Assembly (NCBI GenBank): GCA_945859605.1
Contig: OX243827.1
Location: 124,501-188,500 of the forward strand
Direction: 5' to 3'
Length of the DNA: 64,000 bases
Source: Lumbricus rubellus
Taxonomy: Eukaryota > Annelida > Clitellata > Crassiclitellata > Lumbricidae
The position numbers were made by a program, and so were the translations under genes. Below, one piece after another: positions 58,709 through 64,000 of the stretch (the stretch's first letter is position 1; each line of letters begins with the position of its first letter). Below the pieces are notes generated by a model. The model was not told where the DNA came from, did not search any database, and was given only the letters and a program-made list of their open reading frames with translations.

Positions 58709-59100
58709 TTTTAACTGATTTACTATTAGCAAACTGATTTACTACTACAGCCCTTGTGCAATCATTACTTCTCTATGAACACGCTGTAATAACAAGTTCT
58801 AATGTACATTCGCAGCCTGTTCTAAGAAGAAAAAGACATTCGAGAAAACAAAATTCTTGACTTTTTGGGACGGATGACTAAAAAAAAAAAAAAAAAACCT
58901 AGAAAAAAAAAAAAAAAAAAAAAAAAAAACCTAAAAAAAACCTTAAAAAAAAAAAAAAAAAAAAACCTAGAAAAAAAGTTTAAAAAAAAAAACCTAGAAA
59001 AAAAAGTTAGAAAAAAAACCTAGGAAAAAAAAACTGAGAAAAAAAAACCTAGAAAAAAATCCTAGAAACAAATTTAGAAAAAAAATTTAGAAAAAAGTTT
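58709..59100 (+). repeat. A-tract array with CCTAG spacers
   Basis: From about 58881 the plus strand is runs of A broken by CCTAG, GTTTAG and similar words. Subterminal in B. Neither A2 nor P0 has it. Confidence 0.88.
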
Positions 59101-59362
59101 ATTTGCGTCTTCGTGTCCTGTAAAGTTGTCTATCTCGGGACAAACATTTATCTTGGGGACAGAACCGGAAGTTTGGGGACAGATTCAGAGGTGAAGGACG
59201 ATTTTTCAACAAATTGCACCGCGTAGGATAAGACTTTATCGCATTGCACCGCGTGTCATAAGATCTATCGTATTGTGCTCTGTGTGAAGTGTCAACGATG
59301 TTATAGGCCGGTTGCTGCGTGGCTTTTAATAGGTACACCCCCAGCTTATCCTTTAGCACCAT
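59099..59362 (-). CDS. hypothetical 87-aa basic protein (B)
   Basis: Starts after TTAAAATG like other element genes. Basic and Cys-containing C-terminus (NFRFCPQDKCLSRDRQLYRTRRRK). No family recognised. Subterminal position, unlike the A2 ORF there. Confidence 0.35.
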   Translation of the reverse strand: MVLKDKLGVYLLKATQQPAYNIVDTSHRAQYDRSYDTRCNAIKSYPTRCNLLKNRPSPLNLSPNFRFCPQDKCLSRDRQLYRTRRRK

Positions 59363-59442
59363 TTTAACTTAATTTATCTTCAATATCAGATTTCTTAAAA
59401 GGTAGCTAAGTAATTAATTATGCATCAGGAAAAATAATAAAA

Positions 59443-59544
59443 TACCCCAAAGGAGAAGAGGAGGAATCAGGAAGGAAATAATAAAAGACCTCTTGGTTGA
59501 CAGTCCAGCGCGCTAACCACTGTACTACCGAGCACCCCCCTCAG
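59443..59544 (-). repeat. partial extra terminal-repeat copy next to the right repeat
   Basis: On the minus strand a shortened repeat start with its tRNA-like 5' half (GCGCGCTGGACTGTCAACC) is followed by CCTCCTCTTCTCCTTTGGGG. Mirrors the 34,3xx region. Confidence 0.75.
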
Positions 59545-59792
59545 GAAATAATAAAAGACATCCAGAGGGCAGTGGCCAATCCTCTCCCTCGCCGTCTCAT
59601 CATCCACTGACCGTGTACTCATCATAGCTGAGTCGGCTAGAGGAACAGAAATCTCGTTACAAATTTCTGCCCCGGCGGGGAATTGAACCCCTGACCTCTT
59701 GGTCGACAGTCCAGCGCGCTATCCACTGTACTACCGAGCACCCCCCTCAGGAAATAATAAAAGACATCCAGAAGCGAAGATTAACTACTACT
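59545..59792 (-). repeat. right terminal inverted repeat of the composite Polinton
   Basis: Reverse complement of 27074-27321. Contains the tRNA-like sequence at 59668-59740. Ends ACTACTACT. Confidence 0.93.
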
Positions 59793-59957
59793 GGTGTTTG
59801 ACGTGAGCAAGCAATCTGAAGTCATCGGTGGTCGATATCCAGATCAAAGGCACGTTCAATACAGCGCCGCCAGCTAATACGGTAGCGTACGCAATGGTGA
59901 TTTCAGACAAGTTACTGAGGTTTCAATCGGACGGACAGAAAATGAGCGTGGTATATT
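59793..59957 (+). pseudogene. major capsid protein, 3' portion (P0)
   Basis: Begins with the second GGTGTT copy and encodes the capsid C-terminus (FDVSKQSE, then VVDIQIKGTF and MVISDKLLRFQSDGQKMSVVY) with a small frame-breaking deletion after the first eight residues. Continues the gene cut at 27073. Confidence 0.9.
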
Positions 59958-60024
59958 GAAGTTCATGATAGAATGGTCGATGAAGTGTAGTATTCAAATT
60001 CAAAACTTGATTTGGTTTTGAATT

Positions 60025-60118
60025 CTAAGGTCGTAAGTATGCTGCTGAAAAATCGCGAACTAAAATATTTACTGGATTAGGCGAAGTAATAAATATCTCG
60101 AGATAATCGGTATTAGTT
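60025..60118 (-). pseudogene. P0 fibre-like gene, C-terminal end
   Basis: Encodes the last part of a C1q-type head (NTDYLEIFITSP, NILVRDFSAAYLRP) on the minus strand. The rest is at 62438-63034 beyond an inserted LINE. Confidence 0.8.
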
Positions 60119-60120
60119 AA

Positions 60121-60149
60121 TATAATAATAATAATAATAATAATAATCT
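60121..60149 (+). repeat. (AAT)n microsatellite
   Basis: About nine units at the boundary of the inserted LINE. Confidence 0.92.
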
Positions 60150-60258
60150 TTTCTTTAATGAAACGCCTGCAAGACGCACTGCGCTTTACATTTACAAGTT
60201 ATGCATTAATCTTAATTAAACTTAACTACCAACTGAGATCTTAGAGACAGACGATACA

Positions 60259-62259
60259 ATGGAAGAGCAGGATACGAACACGTTATGGACAAAGATGAAA
60301 ACTGCGATCCAGGAGACTGCGGAGAAACATGTACCAAAGACAACGTCAAGGAAAACTACCCCATGGCTATCCAAAGAGACCATTGAGGTGGCAATAGAAA
60401 GAAGAGAAGCAAAGAAGGAAGGGAACAGGGATAGGGTAAAAACCTTGAATAAGACCTTCCAAAGGAAGGCAAGGGAGGATAAAGAAAACCATCTAAAGGA
60501 AATGTGTAGGGAGCTGGAGGAAGAAGGAAAGAAAGGACGGACTAAAGAACTGTTCGCAAAGATGAAGGAAATAACGAAGACAGCAGGCCCTAGAATGGGT
60601 TCACTCAAGACGAAGGATGGGAAGATAATAGGAGATGAGGAGGAGATAAAGGAAAGGTGGAGAGAGTATACGGAAGAGTTGTACATGGAAGATGAATGTG
60701 TCGAGAAGGAAAACATCAAAATAGAGGAAGTCGAAAACGAACCAGAGATATTGGAGGTAGAGGTGGAGTGGGCGATAAAACAGCTCAAGGACAACAAAGC
60801 GCCAGGACATGATGGAATACCTATAGAACTGGTAAAGGCGGGAGATGAAGCAGTGGTGAGAACTATTACAAAACTATGCAATCAAATCTGGAGAACTGGG
60901 CAGTGGCCGGAGGACTGGAAAAGGTCCGTGTTCATACCAATATTCAAGAAAGGAGACGCGAGAGAGTGTGGAAATTATCGAACGATAGCGATGATATCGC
61001 ACACGAGCAAAATACTCCTCAAAATAATTCACAAAAGAATGGAGAAGACAATCGAAAGGGAATTACCAACCAATCAAGCGGGATTTAGGAAGGCGCGAGG
61101 AACGCGCGATCACATCGCCAATATAAGGTGGATTATGGAGAGACAGAGGGAATACGGGCAACAGGTGCATATGTGTTTTATAGACTACAGCAAGGCGTTT
61201 GATTGCATAGACCATACACTACTGTGGCGGACGCTAATTGAGATGGGAATTCCGAAGCATTTGGTTAAACTACTAAAGGGCCTCTATGTGGATCAAGAAG
61301 CGGTAATAAGAACTGAATATGGTGACACGGGGAAATTTAAAATAAGGAAAGGAGTGAGGCAGGGGTGCATTTTGTCCCCTTTCCTGTTCAATCTGTATGC
61401 CGAGAGAATTATGAGGAGGGCTGGATTGGAGGAGGCAACAGAAGGGGTAAGGATAGCGGGGAAAATACTGAATAATCTGAGGTACGCCGATGATACGACA
61501 TTATTGGCGGGTAAGAGGGACGACCTAGTCGAGTTAATAAGAAGAGTCAGGAAGGAAAGCGAAAAGGCGGGACTATACTTCAATGTAAAGAAAACAAAGG
61601 TTATGACAACTGCAACATGGAAAAACTTTGAGGTGGATGGAGAAACGATAGAGGTAGTATCGAGCTTCACATTCCTGGGATCTATGATAGAGAAGGAGGG
61701 AAGAAGTGATATGGAAATAAGGAGGAGGGTAACAATGGGGAAAACGGCAATGAACGGTCTGGAAAAGATTTGGAAGGACAAATACGTGAGCAGGGAAACA
61801 AAGAAAAGACTGGTAAGAGCACTGATCTTCCCAGTCGTCCTATATGGATGCGAGACATGGACAAAGACACGGGATATGGAAAAGAAAATCAACGCGTGTG
61901 AGATGTGGATTTGGAGAAAGATGCTAAGGATTTCATGGACGGAGAAGAGAACTAACGAATCGGTGCGCGAGGAGCTCGGAATAGAGAGGGAGGAGACACT
62001 GCAGCAAACAGCAACTTGGAGGAAATTGAGCTACTTCGGCCATGTGATGAGATCTAACGGTTTGGAAAAGGAGCTGATGACGGCATGCGGTGAGGGACGG
62101 AGAAGATGCGGAAGACCAAGGAAGAAATGGTTGGATGAAGTACAGGAAAAGTCTGGCATGAGACTGGAGGAACTAAGAGAGGCGACTAGGGAGAGGATCA
62201 ACTGGAGAAGATGCACCAGGGCTTTCGCCAGAGCTCCAGTAGCTGACGGCACCAGGTGA
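60259..62259 (+). CDS. LINE reverse transcriptase (5'-truncated, open frame)
   Basis: 666 codons. RT palm motifs: FIDYSKAFDCIDH (motif A), GVRQGCILSPFLFNL (B) and RYADDTTLLA (C, catalytic YADD). Before them are an N-terminal helical segment and KQLKDNKAPGHDGIP. After them come VSSFTFLGSMIEKEG and the C-terminal YFGHVMRSNGLEKEL and RRRCGRPRKKWLDEV tail, as in RTE-type elements. The endonuclease domain is missing. The frame carries no stop, so the copy is fairly young. Confidence 0.85.
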   Translation: MEEQDTNTLWTKMKTAIQETAEKHVPKTTSRKTTPWLSKETIEVAIERREAKKEGNRDRVKTLNKTFQRKAREDKENHLKEMCRELEEEGKKGRTKELFAKMKEITKTAGPRMGSLKTKDGKIIGDEEEIKERWREYTEELYMEDECVEKENIKIEEVENEPEILEVEVEWAIKQLKDNKAPGHDGIPIELVKAGDEAVVRTITKLCNQIWRTGQWPEDWKRSVFIPIFKKGDARECGNYRTIAMISHTSKILLKIIHKRMEKTIERELPTNQAGFRKARGTRDHIANIRWIMERQREYGQQVHMCFIDYSKAFDCIDHTLLWRTLIEMGIPKHLVKLLKGLYVDQEAVIRTEYGDTGKFKIRKGVRQGCILSPFLFNLYAERIMRRAGLEEATEGVRIAGKILNNLRYADDTTLLAGKRDDLVELIRRVRKESEKAGLYFNVKKTKVMTTATWKNFEVDGETIEVVSSFTFLGSMIEKEGRSDMEIRRRVTMGKTAMNGLEKIWKDKYVSRETKKRLVRALIFPVVLYGCETWTKTRDMEKKINACEMWIWRKMLRISWTEKRTNESVREELGIEREETLQQTATWRKLSYFGHVMRSNGLEKELMTACGEGRRRCGRPRKKWLDEVQEKSGMRLEELREATRERINWRRCTRAFARAPVADGTR

Positions 62260-62326
62260 CCAGGTGACCAACTGAGCAGACAGCTTTGCAATTACACGGC
62301 GCTAATAGCAGCCTACAAATCAAATC

Positions 62327-62398
62327 CGCCCAACGGGGGCTCGAACCTGCTACCTCTCGCACTCTTGGCCAGCGTGTTAACCATTACTCTACCGGGCG
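62327..62398 (-). other. tRNA-like sequence 3' of the LINE ORF
   Basis: A 72-nt minus-strand stretch with a 7-bp acceptor (CGCCCGG with TTGGGCG, two wobble pairs), A-box-like GGTAGAGTAATGG and B-box GGTTCGAGCCC. The anticodon loop lacks T at position 33 and the T stem is imperfect, so a SINE-derived or pseudo-tRNA is more likely than a working gene. Confidence 0.5.
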
Positions 62399-62437
62399 AA
62401 CTAGGCTAGTGCTCGATACATATTTTTTCGACCCAGC

Positions 62438-63034
62438 CTAACCTCCGCCGCCGACAATCAGCGTGTCCACACCCCCACTTTTGTACAAGCCAATACTTTC
62501 GGTATATTTAGCACTATTGTCGCGTATTTCCAAACACGTTGTAACCATGTAGCATCCGGCTTTCCGAGGAAGGAAACGGTTCGAATTGACGAGACAATTA
62601 TCCGGATCGAATTTTACTGTCGCAAATTTTACTTGCGTTATTGTGTTAGCGGGGATAGCCTGAGCAACGAGGGCGTAAACACTAAACGCTGGGCCAAATG
62701 CAGCCTCAGTAGTGGGCCTAGGCACTATCGAAGCAATTCGTTCGTCTACGTATTTTTTATTCGTCAAATGATTATCGTTTGACGGAGAGTCGTCGTGATT
62801 CGTTATCAAATCTATAGCTTGTCCCCAACTTAGCGCTTCATCCATTCCCGCTTCCGGATTATTCGTTACAGGCAGGCCTTTGATGCAGTTGCCATTCATA
62901 TTTAGATTCCCAGTCGCCGGATTTGCTCCATCTAACCTTAGAAAAGTACTGTTTACTTGACTAAGAGTAACACCTCCAGCAATTACTCTTTGCGTAGACC
63001 CCGAATCTGTATGACCAAATTTATCAACAGGCAT
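62438..63034 (-). pseudogene. P0 fibre-like gene, N-terminal part (interrupted)
   Basis: Anchor MPVDKFGHTDSGSTQ, the HDDSPSNDNHLTNKKYVDE linker, then directly a C1q-like head without shaft repeats (RKAGCYMVTTCLEI). The frame is cut after VGGGG by the LINE; C-terminus at 60025-60118. Confidence 0.75.
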
Positions 63035-63059
63035 TTTGAATATAATAATTTTTATTAAT

Positions 63060-63809
63060 TCAGGGCCGTAAGAATGTCGCTGAAAAGTCCCTACACAAAA
63101 TGTTCGTAGCGATGGATGAAAAAGCGTGTATGCTGACGTAATCGAACTCGTCTAGAAAAACTATGTTACTACCGATTGAATGGTTGTGTGAACCTTTCGT
63201 GCTCCCTCCGCCCGCAATTTGCATGTACGACACCCCATTTTTATACAGGTGGACGGTGCCATACGCGTTATTACTATTGTTACAAAATTCTATGTACACC
63301 GAAATGATATAGTACCCGGCTTTACTGGGGAAGAAAGAAGTCGTTCCGATACCCTGTTCAATACCGTGTCTTGCGGTGCCACATCTTATTACGTCAAAAG
63401 TAACTGCAGTGTGAGTTCTAGCGATTATAGCCTGTTGAGTTGAACTGTAAGCGCTAACCGCGGGTCCTACCACCGTCGCCACTTTCGAAGTAAGTTGTTC
63501 ATCGACGTATTTCTTATTCGTCAAATGATTATTGTCGGTCGGGACGTCGTCGTGATTCTGCATTAAATCTATTACTTGTCCCCGACTCACAGCCTTATCT
63601 ATTCCCGCCTCCGGAGTATTCGCTGTATTCGTTGTATTCGTTGTAGGCAGACCTCTAATAGTATGACCACTCATATTTAGATCGCCAGTCGCTGGGTTTG
63701 CTCCATCTAGCCTTAGAAAAGTACTATTTACTTGACTTTCAGTAACTCCTCCAGCAATTACTCTTTGCGTAGATCCTGAATCTGTATGTCCAAATTTATC
63801 AACAGGCAT
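63060..63809 (-). CDS. fibre-like protein with C1q-type head (P0)
   Basis: 249 residues, open. Same anchor (MPVDKFGHTDSGSTQ), no tail-fibre-like shaft, then head (SKAGYYIISVYIEFCNN, VHLYKNGVSYMQIAGGG, NILCRDFSATFLRP). Together with the previous gene it shows P0 carried two C1q-type heads and no discoidin head. Confidence 0.7.
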   Translation of the reverse strand: MPVDKFGHTDSGSTQRVIAGGVTESQVNSTFLRLDGANPATGDLNMSGHTIRGLPTTNTTNTANTPEAGIDKAVSRGQVIDLMQNHDDVPTDNNHLTNKKYVDEQLTSKVATVVGPAVSAYSSTQQAIIARTHTAVTFDVIRCGTARHGIEQGIGTTSFFPSKAGYYIISVYIEFCNNSNNAYGTVHLYKNGVSYMQIAGGGSTKGSHNHSIGSNIVFLDEFDYVSIHAFSSIATNILCRDFSATFLRP

Positions 63810-63836
63810 TTTTTTTACATCTGAATATAATAATTT

Positions 63837-64000
63837 TTAATGCAGGCTGTTTATAACTTCTTGAAAACTCACTCCATCTTTACATGTTTTTTTCAGGACG
63901 TGCAGGCATAAATGACCGCAAAACACTTCGTTGTCGGGCTGTACGCGTTCGCTATTGTAGTACACGGGACTCTGTAAATACTTTAGCAGTTCTGTAGGAG
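63837..64000 (-). CDS. adenain-like protease, C-terminal part (P0, runs off window)
   Basis: Minus-strand frame with catalytic Cys in DNEVFCGHLCLHV and the end VSFQEVINSLH. The His-containing N-terminal part lies beyond position 64000. Confidence 0.85.
   Translation of the reverse strand, partial: PTELLKYLQSPVYYNSERVQPDNEVFCGHLCLHVLKKTCKDGVSFQEVINSLH

Larger units (their letters stand above)
27074..59792. mobile_element. 32.7-kb composite Maverick/Polinton inserted in the P0 capsid gene
   Basis: Starts AGTAGTAGTTAATCTTCG and ends with its reverse complement, has about 248-bp terminal inverted repeats (27074-27321 and 59545-59792) with roughly one mismatch, and is bounded by GGTGTT on both sides. 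Removing it with one GGTGTT leaves the capsid frame continuous across the site. It contains three blocks: A1 (27074-about 33911), A2 (about 34090-44613, opposite orientation) and B (about 44735-59792, complete). A normal Polinton is 15-20 kb, so this is a double-length structure. Confidence 0.9.
44735..59792. mobile_element. B: complete 15-kb Polinton with all core genes open
   Basis: From the inner terminal-repeat copy (44735-44955, lacking the outermost bases) to the outer right repeat. Gene order from left: two fibre-like proteins, protease, polB, SAP/NUMOD, major capsid, pVI-like, 299-aa, dUTPase-fold, pX-like, minor capsid and ATPase on the minus strand, then PLA2 and integrase on the plus strand. 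No frameshift or nonsense lesion was noticed in a core gene apart from the proposed -1 slip. Confidence 0.85.
60119..62437 (+). mobile_element. RTE-like LINE inserted in a P0 fibre-like gene
   Basis: Starts near an (AAT)n tract (60122-60149) and ends before the fibre frame resumes at 62438. Contains a 666-codon RT ORF without an N-terminal endonuclease, so it is 5'-truncated. Clear target duplications were not found. Confidence 0.75.
13450..64000 (+). mobile_element. P0: old Maverick/Polinton, broken by three later insertions (partial)
   Basis: Gene content identifies it: integrase (minus), PLA2/zinc-ribbon protein (minus), packaging ATPase, minor capsid, pX-like, dUTPase-fold, membrane protein, 299-aa protein, pVI-like and major capsid (plus), then fibre-like genes and protease (minus) at the right. 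It is interrupted at 14690-20269 (LTR retrotransposon), 27074-59792 (second Polinton) and about 60119-62437 (RTE-like LINE). Several genes carry frameshifts or nonsense mutations. The left terminus cannot be placed exactly and the right terminus, with the expected polymerase gene, lies beyond the window. Confidence 0.8.

Noticed and set aside
59958..60024. A hidden terminal repeat between the P0 capsid and fibre genes
   Set aside because: The 67 bp show no AGT-type tip, no repeat match and no tRNA-like sequence, so the convergent arrangement is taken at face value.

Overview
The window is animal nuclear DNA, most likely from an aquatic invertebrate. The evidence is a spliced gene with consensus splice sites, non-LTR retrotransposons of several clades, a Ty3/Gypsy-type LTR element, foldback transposons, AAT microsatellites and a nest of Maverick/Polinton elements (virus-like DNA transposons that encode capsid proteins). 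The species cannot be named from sequence alone. No CRISPR, bacterial operon or rRNA is present.

Region 1 (1-8.6 kb) is a pile of broken retrotransposons. Several 3' pieces of a LINE with a restriction-enzyme-like endonuclease lie between (AAT)n tracts. One piece is split by a 3,556-bp DNA transposon (3838-7393) with a CCGG target duplication, which itself carries a CR1-like LINE tail and a foldback element. Region 2 (9.0-12.9 kb, minus strand) is the one host gene I can assemble: a three-exon EXTL2-like glycosyltransferase (GT64), with a second foldback element in intron 2.

Region 3 (about 13.5-27.07 kb, resuming at 59.8 kb and running off the window) is an old decayed Polinton, here 'P0'. 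Its integrase is split by a 5,580-bp LTR retrotransposon (TSD CGTAT), its major capsid gene is split by a second Polinton (TSD GGTGTT), and one of its fibre genes is split by an RTE-like LINE. It also carries nonsense and frameshift mutations.

Region 4 (27074-59792, 32.7 kb) is the younger Polinton insertion, about twice the usual size. It has near-identical 248-bp terminal inverted repeats that begin (AGT)3 and contain a tRNA-like sequence. Inside are three blocks: A1, the fibre/protease/polymerase arm (27.1-33.9 kb); A2, the integrase/capsid arm in inverted orientation (34.1-44.6 kb); and B, a full 15-kb element (about 44.7-59.8 kb). B has every expected gene open: protein-primed family B DNA polymerase, adenain-like protease, two fibre-like proteins, SAP/NUMOD-like protein, major capsid, pVI-like and pX-like proteins, a dUTPase-fold protein, minor capsid (penton-like), FtsK/A32-type packaging ATPase, a parvovirus-type phospholipase A2 protein and a retroviral-type integrase. 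Together they would replicate by protein priming, package DNA, assemble an adenovirus-like capsid, breach membranes and integrate.

Most notable observations: the Polinton-in-Polinton composite; a conserved -1 slippery A-run joining the PLA2 and integrase frames where integrase has no ATG of its own; fibre paralogues with a shared anchor and exchanged C1q-like or discoidin-like heads; adenain-type cleavage motifs bracketing the pVI/pX-like proteins; a dUTPase-fold capsid-cluster protein that has lost its active-site motifs; an HNH gene lodged inside a protease gene copy; and an LTR element whose pol domains are in scrambled order though its LTRs are nearly identical.
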